Positions 27,521 to 37,146 of a DNA stretch of 64,000 nt are shown in pieces. Origin of the DNA: an uncultured Campylobacteraceae bacterium (GTDB lineage: Bacteria > Campylobacterota > Campylobacteria > Campylobacterales > Arcobacteraceae); contig CAKZOX010000155.1 of the NCBI GenBank assembly GCA_937138295.1, positions 1 through 64,000 on the forward strand. Reading direction: 5' to 3'. Each line of letters begins with the position of its first letter. The stretch's first letter is position 1. The notes under the pieces were generated by a model that worked only from the letters and a program-made list of their open reading frames with translations, searched no databases and was not told the DNA's origin. A program made the position numbers and the translations under genes.

Positions 27521-28881
27521 TGAAGCAAATACTTTGGTTTAGAAGAGATTTAAGAATCAAAGATAATGCAATACTTGCAAATGCAAAAGATGAAGTATTG
27601 CCTATCTTTATTTTTGATACAGATATCTTAGATAAGTTAGACACTGATGATAAAAGAGTAACTTTTATCTATGAAAGTGTTAAAAACTTAAAAAATGACC
27701 TAAGGGCTTTAGGTTTAGATTTAGAAGTTTTTTATGGTAAACCAAAAAGTATTTTTACGAATTTAGCCAAAGAAGGATTTGATGAAGTTTTAGTATCAGC
27801 TGATTTTGATGACTATGCAAAAAATAGAGATAATGAAATTGAAAAGATTATTCCATTAAAAAGATTTTATGATAGTTTTTTAATTGAACCTAATGATGGA
27901 CTTAAAGCAGATGGTACACCGTACAAAGTTTTTACACCATTTTATAAAAACTTAAAGTATATCTGGCAATCAGATGCTTTAAATGAATATGATTCAATCT
28001 CAAATATAAAAAATCTAAAATTAGCTGATTATAAATTTAATGATATTTTATCTTTAGATTCTATGGGTTTTTCAAAGGCTTTATTGCCTGATTTTTTAAA
28101 TAAAACTGCTTATGAAATATTAGATGAATTTAAAGACAAAATAAAAAACTACACAAAAGGTAGAGATTATTTTTATTTAGATAATACTTCAAGTTTAGGT
28201 GTACATTTTAGATTTGGTTTAATTAGCCCTAAAATAGCATTTAATATTGTTAAAAAATTTTATGTTACAGATGATGAAAAAGAGTTTTTTATAAGAGAGC
28301 TATTTTGGAGAGAATTTTATAATTATATTTTATATCATTTTCCAAAAAGTGAATTTGAAAACCTTAATGGCATAAATGTAAATTGGAATAACAATGAAGA
28401 AGATTTTAAAGCTTGGTGTGAGGGAAAAACAGGTGTCGCTTTAATAGATGCTGCTATGAAAAAGTTCAATGAAACAGGAACTATGCATAATAGATTAAGA
28501 ATGATTGTTTCATCTTATCTAACAAAAAATTTACTAATTGATTGGAAATGGGGAGAAAAATATTTTGCTTCAAAATTATTGGATTATGAAGCTAGCTCAA
28601 ACATAGGTTCGTGGCAATGGGCTGCTAGTACAGGAGCTGATAGTGTTCCATATTTTAGAGTATTTAATCCATATTTACAATCAAAAAAATTTGATAAAGA
28701 TGGAATATTTATTAAATCTGTTATTAAAGAATTGAAAGATGTTGATTCAAAACTATTTCATGTAGAAAATGCTCTACAAGAAGATATGTTTGTAGAATAC
28801 CCAAAACAAAGAGTTACTATAGATTTTTCTAGAAAAAGAGCTATTGAAGAATTTAAAAGAGCAAATAATGAAAAAAATTGA
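27520..28881 (+). CDS. phrB: Deoxyribodipyrimidine photo-lyase
   Basis: Photolyase uses blue light and FADH- to split cyclobutane pyrimidine dimers. The 453-residue protein starts with the antenna-domain signature ILWFRRDLRIKDN and has the FAD-binding C-terminal half, with FIRELFWREFYNYILYHFP, TGTMHNRLRMIVSSYLTKN and SNIGSWQWAASTGADSVPYFR. Length is normal for a class I CPD photolyase. It sits between the YbgA-like gene and an FAD oxidoreductase, with overlaps on both sides. Confidence 0.95.
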   Translation: MKQILWFRRDLRIKDNAILANAKDEVLPIFIFDTDILDKLDTDDKRVTFIYESVKNLKNDLRALGLDLEVFYGKPKSIFTNLAKEGFDEVLVSADFDDYAKNRDNEIEKIIPLKRFYDSFLIEPNDGLKADGTPYKVFTPFYKNLKYIWQSDALNEYDSISNIKNLKLADYKFNDILSLDSMGFSKALLPDFLNKTAYEILDEFKDKIKNYTKGRDYFYLDNTSSLGVHFRFGLISPKIAFNIVKKFYVTDDEKEFFIRELFWREFYNYILYHFPKSEFENLNGINVNWNNNEEDFKAWCEGKTGVALIDAAMKKFNETGTMHNRLRMIVSSYLTKNLLIDWKWGEKYFASKLLDYEASSNIGSWQWAASTGADSVPYFRVFNPYLQSKKFDKDGIFIKSVIKELKDVDSKLFHVENALQEDMFVEYPKQRVTIDFSRKRAIEEFKRANNEKN

Positions 28882-30295
28882 TGTTGCAGTTGTAGGAAGT
28901 GGAATAGGGGGAAGCCTATTTGCTAAATTAAACAAAAATAAAAATCTTAAATTATTTGAAAAAGATAGTAATCTTGGTGGATGTGCTAGTACTTTTAAAA
29001 GATATGGACATCACTTTAACGCAGGGGCCACTACTTTTGTGGGATATGAAAATAATCATGTATTAAAAGAAATTTTTGATGAAGTGGATTTTGTACCAAA
29101 TATTTCAAAAAGTGATGTAGCTTTTAGAACTATTCAAAATGGTCAAATTGTTGATAGAATAAAAGACTTTGATTTGTTTTTAGAAAATTTGAATAAAGTT
29201 TATTTTCATGAAAATAACTATAAGTTTTGGAAAAAAATAAAAGAAATTGATGAAAAATTTTGGCAATTAAAAAATGTATACTTTTCAAAATACAGTTTAA
29301 AATCATATCTAAATACATCATATTTTATTTTTGAATTATTAAAAACCTTTGGAACAGATCTATTAAAAAGTGCAGATGGTTTTATCAATAGTGAATTACC
29401 AAATATTTCAAAAGAGTATAAAACCTTCATAAATGCTCAACTTCTTATAACTCTGCAAACAACATCTGAAAATGCTACATTATTATCTATGTCATTGGGA
29501 TTGGCATATCCATTTCATGATGTTTTTTATGCAAATAAAGGAATGGGTAATATTTTTGATGAAATGTTAAAAGATGTTGATGTTCATAAAAAAGAAGAAA
29601 TCTTAAAGATTATTAGAAGAACTGATGGTTATGAACTTATTAGTTCAAAGGATAGTTATTTTGCTAAAAATATTGTATTAAATTCTACAATATTTGATTC
29701 AAAAAAGCTTTTTGATGATAAAAACATAGTTAAATACTATGATAATTATGATTTTAGTGATCAAAGTGCTTTTGTAATATATTTAGTAATAAATTCTAAC
29801 AAAGAGTTTCTAAATCACTATCAAATTTTATTAGATGAAAATATCACTAATTGTATATCAAACTCCTTTTTTATATCTGTAGCAAAAAAAGATGATGAAA
29901 AACTTGCTAAAAATGGTTTAAGTGTTACTGTTTCGACACACACTAAAGCAAAATATTGGAATGATTTAAAAAAGAATGATGTTCAAGAATATGAAAAACA
30001 AAAAGAGATAACTCAAAATGAAATCTTAAATGAGTTAAAAAATAGTTTAGATTTAAAAGATGATGAAATAACTCTGAGTTTTAGTGGAACTTCAAGTAGT
30101 TTTAATAACTATATTAATAGAATTAATTGTGGTGGAAAAGCAATAAACTTTTCTACAGTAACTCAACTTCCAAGTGCTAAAACTCCGTTTGAAGGTTTAT
30201 ATAACGTTGGCGATACTGTTTTTGCAGGTCAAGGTTGGCCAGGTGTTGCATTGGGTGTAAAAGTATTACATAGGGACTTTAATGGTAAGTGTTGA
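28868..30295 (+). CDS. FAD-dependent oxidoreductase of the phytoene desaturase/amine oxidase type
   Basis: The protein begins with a dinucleotide-binding motif VAVVGSGIGGS and the FAD-family segment LGGCASTFKRYGHHFNAGAT. The C-terminal FAD motif is NVGDTVFAGQGWPGVALGVKV. I chose ATG 28868 because it puts the Rossmann motif at the N-terminus; an upstream ATG at 28844 would add eight unlikely residues. The substrate is unknown: carotenoid-type desaturation or isomerisation is one option, but no phytoene synthase is in view. It overlaps photolyase and the LytS-type kinase, tying it to the light-repair group. Confidence 0.82.
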   Translation: MKKIDVAVVGSGIGGSLFAKLNKNKNLKLFEKDSNLGGCASTFKRYGHHFNAGATTFVGYENNHVLKEIFDEVDFVPNISKSDVAFRTIQNGQIVDRIKDFDLFLENLNKVYFHENNYKFWKKIKEIDEKFWQLKNVYFSKYSLKSYLNTSYFIFELLKTFGTDLLKSADGFINSELPNISKEYKTFINAQLLITLQTTSENATLLSMSLGLAYPFHDVFYANKGMGNIFDEMLKDVDVHKKEEILKIIRRTDGYELISSKDSYFAKNIVLNSTIFDSKKLFDDKNIVKYYDNYDFSDQSAFVIYLVINSNKEFLNHYQILLDENITNCISNSFFISVAKKDDEKLAKNGLSVTVSTHTKAKYWNDLKKNDVQEYEKQKEITQNEILNELKNSLDLKDDEITLSFSGTSSSFNNYINRINCGGKAINFSTVTQLPSAKTPFEGLYNVGDTVFAGQGWPGVALGVKVLHRDFNGKC

Positions 30296-31289
30296 ATTAA
30301 AAATCTCATTTAGAGATTGGTTATATATTATATTAATTGGCGCATCTTTTGGATTTTTGATTTCAATATTCTTTTATTTTTTATCTACAGAATTACAACA
30401 AATTGAAACTATTTATTTTTCTGTTTTTACAGCAGTTAGTGTCTCTTTGTTCGCATTTTTTCTAATAAATTTATCTAATAATTATATACTGCCCCATGTA
30501 GATAAAAAGTTTTGGTATCTAATTAGTTTTGTTTTTTCTTTTTGTTCTGGAAGTTTAGGCTTTTCTTTTTCATATCTTTTGTTTTCAGTTTTTGAAGGAA
30601 TTACAGTAATTGGAATTTTAAATCCATATTGGATATATATTTCTATCACTATTGGTTTTTTAACTTTTTTAATTGGACTAATTTTACATCAATTTATTTC
30701 TATGAAACATAAAAATGAATCTATTAAATCAGATGTTTTAGAGTCAAAAATCAAAGCACTTGAAAATGAATTAAATCCTCATTTCTTGTTTAATGCCTTA
30801 AATTCTGTATCAGAACTTATTTATGTTGACCAAGCAAAAGCAGAAAAAGCAGTTTTAGATATATCAAATTTTCTTAGAAATGCAATCTATAAAAGTAGTT
30901 TAATTACACTTGAAAATGAAATTAGTATGTTAAAAACTTATGTAAATATTGAAAACATAAGATTTTCAGATAAAATAAAACTAAATATTGATGTTCATAC
31001 AAAACATTACTATTTAATGATTCCCAAATTTTCGATACAATTACTTGTCGAAAATGCCATTAAACATGGTTATTTAGGTGATGATTTAATTATTGATATA
31101 AAATTTAACGAAGATGATTATTCTATTGAAGTTACAAATAATGGAAAAGTTTCAGATAAATTAAAATATGGAACAGGTTTAAATAATCTAGCAAATAGAT
31201 TAAAGTTCCAAAATGTTGGAACATTAAAATATAAAACATTAGAAGATAAAATGATGTTTATAATCAAACTACACAAGGATAAAAATTGA
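30282..31289 (+). CDS. LytS-type membrane sensor histidine kinase
   Basis: The 335-residue kinase has four hydrophobic segments in its N-terminal half (about residues 12-150) and no separate soluble sensor. The His_kinase domain has the LytS/YehU motif LNPHFLFNALNSVSELI with the phosphorylated His, and the ATPase part has VENAIKHGYLGD and GTGLNNLANRL. It starts in the end of the oxidoreductase gene (14-bp overlap). The TTG start of the LytTR regulator overlaps its TGA stop. The sensed signal is unknown; its place in this gene group suggests light, oxygen or membrane state. Confidence 0.9.
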   Translation: MVSVELKISFRDWLYIILIGASFGFLISIFFYFLSTELQQIETIYFSVFTAVSVSLFAFFLINLSNNYILPHVDKKFWYLISFVFSFCSGSLGFSFSYLLFSVFEGITVIGILNPYWIYISITIGFLTFLIGLILHQFISMKHKNESIKSDVLESKIKALENELNPHFLFNALNSVSELIYVDQAKAEKAVLDISNFLRNAIYKSSLITLENEISMLKTYVNIENIRFSDKIKLNIDVHTKHYYLMIPKFSIQLLVENAIKHGYLGDDLIIDIKFNEDDYSIEVTNNGKVSDKLKYGTGLNNLANRLKFQNVGTLKYKTLEDKMMFIIKLHKDKN

Positions 31290-31993
31290 AAATATTAATA
31301 GTAGATGATGAAAAATTAGCAATAAGTAGGTTAACAAGACTACTTAATGACTTAGGATATGATGATATTACATCATTTGATAATCCAGTTGATGCTGTAA
31401 AAGAAGTAACAAAAACAAGTTATGATGTAGCATTTCTAGATATATCTATGCCTGCTATGAGTGGAATTGAGTTAGCTGATACTATATTAAGTCTAAAAAA
31501 CAACATCTTTGTTGTATTTCAAACTGCTTATGAAGAGTATGCATTAGAAGCTTATAAAGCAGGAGGTCTAGCTTACTTATTAAAACCTGTAAATACAGAT
31601 GAATTACAAAAAGTGATGACTAAAGTAATTGAATACAGTAAACAAAGTTTAGATTCAAAAAAAATAGTTGGAAAAAGAGGGGATAAACTTTATTTAATTG
31701 ATATAGATGATATATATTATATTAAAGCTGACCTTGATGAAGTTATTATAAAAATAAAAGAAACAGACGTTTATGTAAGAAGAAAAATTGGAGACTTAGA
31801 AACACTATTAAGTGGAAAAAACTTCTTCAGAGTTCATAGATCATATATCGTAAATGTAGATAAAATTAAATCTATGAAAAGTGTTGAACAATCTAAATTA
31901 CAAATAAGTTTTGATTCTATTTCTGATATTGTTACATCATCAAAAGATGGTGCTAAAGAATTCAGAGAATACATTGAGAAGAGAAGTTTATAA
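31286..31993 (+). CDS. LytTR-family response regulator
   Basis: The 235-residue protein has a receiver domain (D7-D8, phosphorylated D52 in FLDISMPAMSGIEL, Lys in LLKPVNTDEL) and a LytTR DNA-binding domain (about 130-232, with YYIKADLDEVIIK, RRKIGDLETLLSGKNFFRVHRSYIVN). The start is TTG at 31286, with AAGGAT upstream, overlapping the kinase stop. It pairs with the LytS-type kinase and may control the surrounding genes. Confidence 0.93.
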   Translation: MKILIVDDEKLAISRLTRLLNDLGYDDITSFDNPVDAVKEVTKTSYDVAFLDISMPAMSGIELADTILSLKNNIFVVFQTAYEEYALEAYKAGGLAYLLKPVNTDELQKVMTKVIEYSKQSLDSKKIVGKRGDKLYLIDIDDIYYIKADLDEVIIKIKETDVYVRRKIGDLETLLSGKNFFRVHRSYIVNVDKIKSMKSVEQSKLQISFDSISDIVTSSKDGAKEFREYIEKRSL

Positions 31994-32074
31994 ACTAACA
32001 TTTAAACTCTATTAAAAAACAGTCCTAATCCCTATAATGTTCGAGTATAAAATATTTTAGTGAGGATTGTTTTT

Positions 32075-32524
32075 ATGGTAACATTTATAAAAAAATCATT
32101 TATAAACTGTAGTATTGAACAACTATTCGATTTTCATTTAAACACACAAAATTTAACTAAAATTACTCCAAATGATATTAAGTTAAATTTATTAACACAC
32201 AACTTTACACCAAAACAATCTGCTACCTTAGAAATAATAAGCACTAAATATTTTATACCCACGTATTGGAAAATCGAAATAGAAAAACTAGATAGACCAA
32301 ACATTCTTGTAGACAAGGCATTGAAATCACCTTTCAAATCTTGGGTGCATGAACATAAGTTTGAAAATGTAGATGGTAAAACGCAACTGATAGATATTAT
32401 AAAATTTGAAATGCCATTTGGAATATTTGGTAAATTGTTAGCGCCATTAATAAAAAAAGATTTAGAGAAAATGTTTACTTTTAGACATACTCAAACAAAA
32501 GAAATTTTAGAAAGTAAGGATTAG
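32075..32524 (+). CDS. SRPBCC family protein
   Basis: The protein of about 149 residues has the START/SRPBCC pattern seen in a widespread group of small cyclase-like proteins: a start like FIKKSFINCSIEQLFDFH, KITPNDIKLNL, and the end FRHTQTKEIL. I chose ATG 32075, with GAGGA 8 bases upstream; an earlier GTG at 32060 lies before that ribosome site. Such proteins often sit beside photolyase or FAD oxidoreductases in light-response clusters. The ligand is unknown. Confidence 0.8.
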   Translation: MVTFIKKSFINCSIEQLFDFHLNTQNLTKITPNDIKLNLLTHNFTPKQSATLEIISTKYFIPTYWKIEIEKLDRPNILVDKALKSPFKSWVHEHKFENVDGKTQLIDIIKFEMPFGIFGKLLAPLIKKDLEKMFTFRHTQTKEILESKD

Positions 32525-32527
32525 CAA

Positions 32528-33469
32528 GTGAAAAATGCAATAGTTTTAATGAACATGGGTGGACCAAATAATTTAGATGAAGTAAAAGTTTTTCTAACTA
32601 ACATGTTTAACGATAAATACATTATCGGAGCTCCACAACCAATTAGAGCTATGATAGCTTGGCTTATTACCTCTAAAAGACTTGGAGAAGCACAAGAAAA
32701 CTACAGTTTATTAGGTGGAATGTCACCAATTGTAGGTCATACAAAAAGATTAGTTAGAAGATTAAATAGAGTTTTAGATGATGCAGATGTATTTCATGTT
32801 ATGAGATACACACCACCATTTGCAGATGAAGTGATGCCAAAATTAAAAGATTATGATAATATTTATGCAATACCAATGTATCCTCATTATTCTAAAACAA
32901 CTACAAGATCTTCAATTGAAGATGTAATGAAATATGCAAAAAAATTAAAAATAGACCACAAAATAAAAACATTAGACTCATTTTACGATAACGAAAGTTA
33001 TAATAAAGCCATCGTTGAAAGGATTGTTGAAGCCCTAAAAGGTGAAGATTCTAAAGATTTTGAATTGATATTCTCAGGACATGGATTACCTCAAAAGGTA
33101 GTTGATAAAGGTGACCCTTATCAAAAACATATTTTAGCAAACGTAGAAGCTGCAAAAAAAGAGTTAGCTAAACAAGGTATAGAATTTAAGAAAATCCATG
33201 TTGCTTATCAATCTAGATTAGGTCCACTAGAATGGTTAAGACCATATTTAGACGATAAATTAAAAGAAATAGATTCTAAAGTTGTAATTTATCCTATCTC
33301 ATTTACAGTTGATAACTCTGAAACAGAGTGTGAGCTTGATATAGAGTACAAAGAAGTTGCTGATGAATTAGGTATAAAAGATTACAGAGTAGCAAAAGCA
33401 CCTAATCATAATGAGCACTTTATGAATACAATTATAGAACTATACAACGATTTAAATAAAGAAAAATAA
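32528..33469 (+). CDS. hemH: Ferrochelatase
   Basis: HemH inserts Fe2+ into protoporphyrin IX, the last step of heme synthesis. The 313-residue protein shows the family start LMNMGGPNNLDEVKVFL and the catalytic histidine region LIFSGHGLPQKVV, followed by YQSRLGPLEWLRPY and the acidic segment near ETECELDIEYKE. The start is GTG at 32528, 3 bp after the SRPBCC gene, so the two are co-transcribed. It removes the photosensitiser protoporphyrin, which fits its grouping with photolyase. Confidence 0.95.
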   Translation: MKNAIVLMNMGGPNNLDEVKVFLTNMFNDKYIIGAPQPIRAMIAWLITSKRLGEAQENYSLLGGMSPIVGHTKRLVRRLNRVLDDADVFHVMRYTPPFADEVMPKLKDYDNIYAIPMYPHYSKTTTRSSIEDVMKYAKKLKIDHKIKTLDSFYDNESYNKAIVERIVEALKGEDSKDFELIFSGHGLPQKVVDKGDPYQKHILANVEAAKKELAKQGIEFKKIHVAYQSRLGPLEWLRPYLDDKLKEIDSKVVIYPISFTVDNSETECELDIEYKEVADELGIKDYRVAKAPNHNEHFMNTIIELYNDLNKEK

Positions 33470-33546
33470 CTTTTCTTTATCTTCTTACACAACTCAAAGT
33501 TACTTTCATATATAATACAATATAACATTAATATAAAGTATTATAT

Positions 33547-34908
33547 ATGAAAAACAATATCAAATTTTTCTCAATTATTAAAAATATATTTCTAAATAAA
33601 GTTTATTTAGGTATTTTGCTAGGTAGTATTGTTTCAATGCTTTTATTGAGCTTATTATATTTTAAATATATTGCTCCAAGTTTCTATACACAAATGATGT
33701 CAAATGTTACAGATGAAGCCAAAAGAATTGGTACACATATAAAATGGCATCAAACTGAAAATATAGATTTTAGAAAACTAGAAAAATTAAGAAGAGATTT
33801 TGACCTATACAAAATTAGACTATTCGATGAAAATGGATTTATAGTTCTATCAACAGTTGATACTGAAATAGGTAAGGAAACGACTTATAAGTACTTTAAA
33901 ACAATTTTACCAAAGGGTGACATATACTATAAAGTTGGTAGAAAAATACAAAATAATAAAGAAATAGATGTTGCAGAAATTTATGTACCTATAATGCTAG
34001 GAAATAAATTCAAAGGTGCAAGTGAAATTTATTTTAATATTACTGAACAAAAAAATGACTTTCAAAACTTATTAGATAAAACAACAAATATTCTAATTTT
34101 AGCTTTTGTTGTTTTTATTTCAATTTTGTTTATTGTTTTATTTTTCTCTAGTAAAAATAATTTGTTACAAAAAAATAAAGAATTAATGCTATTTGAACAA
34201 TCAAAATTAGCTTCTATGGGTGAAATGATAGGTAATATTGCCCATCAATGGAGACAACCATTATCAATGATATCAACAAGTATCACAGCACTTAAAGCAA
34301 AAAATGAAATGGGTATCATGGATAAAAAAGATTTAGATGATACAGTAAAACATGTTGTAAATTCAGTGAATTATCTTTCAACTACAATTGATGATTTTAG
34401 AAACTTTTTTGATAAAGATAAAAACATAACAAATGTAAATATCAAAGATTTAATTAACTCTACACATACTATTGTAAATGATAATCTTGTAAGCAATAAT
34501 ATAATTTTGTATAAAGATTTAAATGATATTCAAGTTGAAGTTTTAGAAAATGAATTAAAACAAGTTCTTATAAACATAATAAATAATGCAAAAGATGCTC
34601 TTTTAAGTGATAAAAATAGTGAACTAGATAAGAAAATAATTATAATCGATACAAAACAAAAAGACAATAAACTAGTAATTAATATTCAAGACAATGCAGG
34701 TGGAATTCCTGATAATATCTTCAATAAGATATTTGAACCATATTTTACAACTAAGCATAAATCAATAGGTACAGGTATTGGTTTGTATATGTGTAAGACT
34801 ATTATTGAGACTAATATGAAAGGTAGTATTAGTGTTGTTAATCAAGAGTTTGTAAAAGAGGGTAAAACATATAAAGGGGCTAAGTTTAGTATTCAAGTTA
34901 GTATATAA
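33547..34908 (+). CDS. Membrane sensor histidine kinase with periplasmic sensor
   Basis: The 453-residue kinase has membrane segments at about 20-42 and 180-205 with a periplasmic sensor of about 135 residues between them (single-Cache-like). The H-box NIAHQWRQPLSMIS gives His about 233. The ATPase domain has QVLINIINNAKDAL, QDNAGGIP and GTGIGLYM. No PAS, HAMP or receiver domain is seen. No response regulator is adjacent, so it is an orphan in this window. The ATG at 33547 has only a weak ribosome site. Confidence 0.9.
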   Translation: MKNNIKFFSIIKNIFLNKVYLGILLGSIVSMLLLSLLYFKYIAPSFYTQMMSNVTDEAKRIGTHIKWHQTENIDFRKLEKLRRDFDLYKIRLFDENGFIVLSTVDTEIGKETTYKYFKTILPKGDIYYKVGRKIQNNKEIDVAEIYVPIMLGNKFKGASEIYFNITEQKNDFQNLLDKTTNILILAFVVFISILFIVLFFSSKNNLLQKNKELMLFEQSKLASMGEMIGNIAHQWRQPLSMISTSITALKAKNEMGIMDKKDLDDTVKHVVNSVNYLSTTIDDFRNFFDKDKNITNVNIKDLINSTHTIVNDNLVSNNIILYKDLNDIQVEVLENELKQVLINIINNAKDALLSDKNSELDKKIIIIDTKQKDNKLVINIQDNAGGIPDNIFNKIFEPYFTTKHKSIGTGIGLYMCKTIIETNMKGSISVVNQEFVKEGKTYKGAKFSIQVSI

Positions 34909-34938
34909 CTGAATTATAAACATGCCCATTTATTCTTT

Positions 34939-37146
34939 TTAATTATAGTTTAATTCTATATTAAAACAAGCACCATCATACGTTTTATCATCATGTTTAA
35001 AAGTTAAATTTTCAGCAAAGATATTACCATCAAGTTGTTTTGTAATAATCTCAAAAGACATATATAAACCTAAACCTGTTCCTACAGATTCGTGTTTTGT
35101 AGTAAAGTAAGGCTCAAAAATTCTATCTATAATCTCTTTAGAAATACCACCGCCATTATCTTTTATTGAAATTAATAGTTTTTTATCATTTGTGCAAACA
35201 TCTATAAAAATAAATTTTTCTTTAATCTCAATTTCTTTTAATGCATCAGTTGCATTGTTTATTATATTTATAAGAACTTGCAAAAGTAAGTTTTCATAAG
35301 AATAAATAGTTTTATCTTCTATATTTTCAATTACAGTAATAAAGTTCTTGTCTAAGTTCGCTTTTACTAATTTAATAGCTTTATTGATAGTTTTACTTAC
35401 TAAGAAATTAGTTTTATCTATAGAATCAACTTTAAAGAAATTTCTAAAATCTTCAATAGTGTTTGATAAATATTGTGTTGTTGTATTAATTTGTTCTAAT
35501 TGATTAATTAATTCTTTTTTATCGATATCATGATTATATTCAATCATAAATTTTAATCCAGTTGAAGCGGTAGAAATAATACTTAAAGGTTGTCTCCATT
35601 GATGGGAAATATTACCAATCATTTCACCTAAAGCAGCTGTTTTTGATTGTTGAGAAATAATTTGTTCTTGTTTCTTTTGAAGAGTCACATCATGATAAAC
35701 TGCTACATAATATTCTATTTTATCATTAAAAGATATAGAATTTATAGTTGTAATTAATTCACTTGCTGTACCATCTGCATTTATATTTAATAAGTTTCCA
35801 CTCCATGAACCATTGCCATTAATTGAAGCCCACATATTTTCATAGTATTTTTGATCATGATATTGTGATTTTAATATCTTCGGATTTTTCCCTAACAATT
35901 GTTCTTTTTTATATCCTGACATATCCTCAAATGCTTTATTTACATTTATAATCTCTTTGTTTTTATCAGTTAATAAAATTCCATCACTTGTATTATCAAA
36001 AACAACGGCAGTTTCTTTTATACCTAATTCATACTCTTTAATTTTAGAAATATCTGAGTGAGTTCCCGTTAATCTTGATGGTGAACCTAACTCATCTCTT
36101 TCAATAATAATTCCTCTAGATAAAATCCATTTATATGAGCCATCTTTACATCTTAGTCTATGTTCAACAGCTAAAGTATCAATTCTACCTCTAATAAAAT
36201 TATCAACTTCAGCAATTACATAATCTATATCATCATTGTGAATTAAATTTTTCCAAGTATCAAATTTATCAGATAGTTCATTTTCTTCATATCCAATCAT
36301 TTTTTTCCATTGTTTTGAAAAGTAAACTTTATTCGATATGATATCCCAATCCCATAAACCATCACCTGTTCCTTCAAGGGCAAATTCCCAAGTTAACTTT
36401 GATTTTTTCAATGTATCTTGATGTTCTAGTACTCTTTGAGTCATTTCATTAAATTTTTGTGATAATACTTCAAATTCATAAGAACTTTTTTCATCAAGTT
36501 TTTTAATAGACTCTACATTTGAACTATTGTTTTCAATTGAGTTGATTACATTATCAAGTGGTCTAGTAAAAAATCTTTTTATTAAATTAACAGATATAAG
36601 CACAAGTAAGAAATATATAATAATTACAAATATAAGGTTATTTATGATGTAGTTTTTAATTCTATCAGATACATAAGTTTCTGAAATATACATCTTTAAA
36701 AAACCTACTTTCTCATTTTTAATAAATAAATCAGTACTGATATGATTTCTTGATTTTTCGAAGAAATTTATTCTTTTCATTCTTTCATCATTTATTGAAA
36801 TAATTTCATTTGAAACATTTACATAACCGCTATTATATGAACTTTCTCCAAGTATTTTTCCTGTATTAAAGTCGTTTAAAACAATAGCTTTAATATATTT
36901 GTTGTGTTGAATATTCGTTTTTAATAACTTCTCATATTCTGTAACTTCATATGCATCTATATAATGTGTAATACTATCTTTAAGCTCAATTAAATTAATT
37001 TTAGATTGTTGCTGTAAGTTGTTTTCATATGACGCTTTTATATTTAAAATATAATATAAACTTTGTATAACTATTGCTATAGTTATGATTGTAATTATCA
37101 TAAAGTTTAGTTTTACACTTAATGAATTTAGATTAATACTCTTCAC
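34939..37146 (-). CDS. Membrane sensor histidine kinase with two PAS domains, paired with a binding protein
   Basis: The 735-residue kinase has membrane segments at about 12-32 and 165-188 around a periplasmic region, then a HAMP-like segment. Two PAS domains follow (about 250-375, with GDGLWDWDIISNKVYFS, and 380-490, with TSDGILLTDKNKEIINVNKAFE). The H-box NISHQWRQPLSIIS gives His about 515, and the ATPase part has KDNGGGIS and GTGLGLYM. Its start touches the stop of the periplasmic binding protein gene, so the two should act together in the manner of LuxP-LuxQ or TorT-TorS. No response regulator is adjacent. Confidence 0.92.
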   Translation of the reverse strand: MKSINLNSLSVKLNFMIITIITIAIVIQSLYYILNIKASYENNLQQQSKINLIELKDSITHYIDAYEVTEYEKLLKTNIQHNKYIKAIVLNDFNTGKILGESSYNSGYVNVSNEIISINDERMKRINFFEKSRNHISTDLFIKNEKVGFLKMYISETYVSDRIKNYIINNLIFVIIIYFLLVLISVNLIKRFFTRPLDNVINSIENNSSNVESIKKLDEKSSYEFEVLSQKFNEMTQRVLEHQDTLKKSKLTWEFALEGTGDGLWDWDIISNKVYFSKQWKKMIGYEENELSDKFDTWKNLIHNDDIDYVIAEVDNFIRGRIDTLAVEHRLRCKDGSYKWILSRGIIIERDELGSPSRLTGTHSDISKIKEYELGIKETAVVFDNTSDGILLTDKNKEIINVNKAFEDMSGYKKEQLLGKNPKILKSQYHDQKYYENMWASINGNGSWSGNLLNINADGTASELITTINSISFNDKIEYYVAVYHDVTLQKKQEQIISQQSKTAALGEMIGNISHQWRQPLSIISTASTGLKFMIEYNHDIDKKELINQLEQINTTTQYLSNTIEDFRNFFKVDSIDKTNFLVSKTINKAIKLVKANLDKNFITVIENIEDKTIYSYENLLLQVLINIINNATDALKEIEIKEKFIFIDVCTNDKKLLISIKDNGGGISKEIIDRIFEPYFTTKHESVGTGLGLYMSFEIITKQLDGNIFAENLTFKHDDKTYDGACFNIELNYN

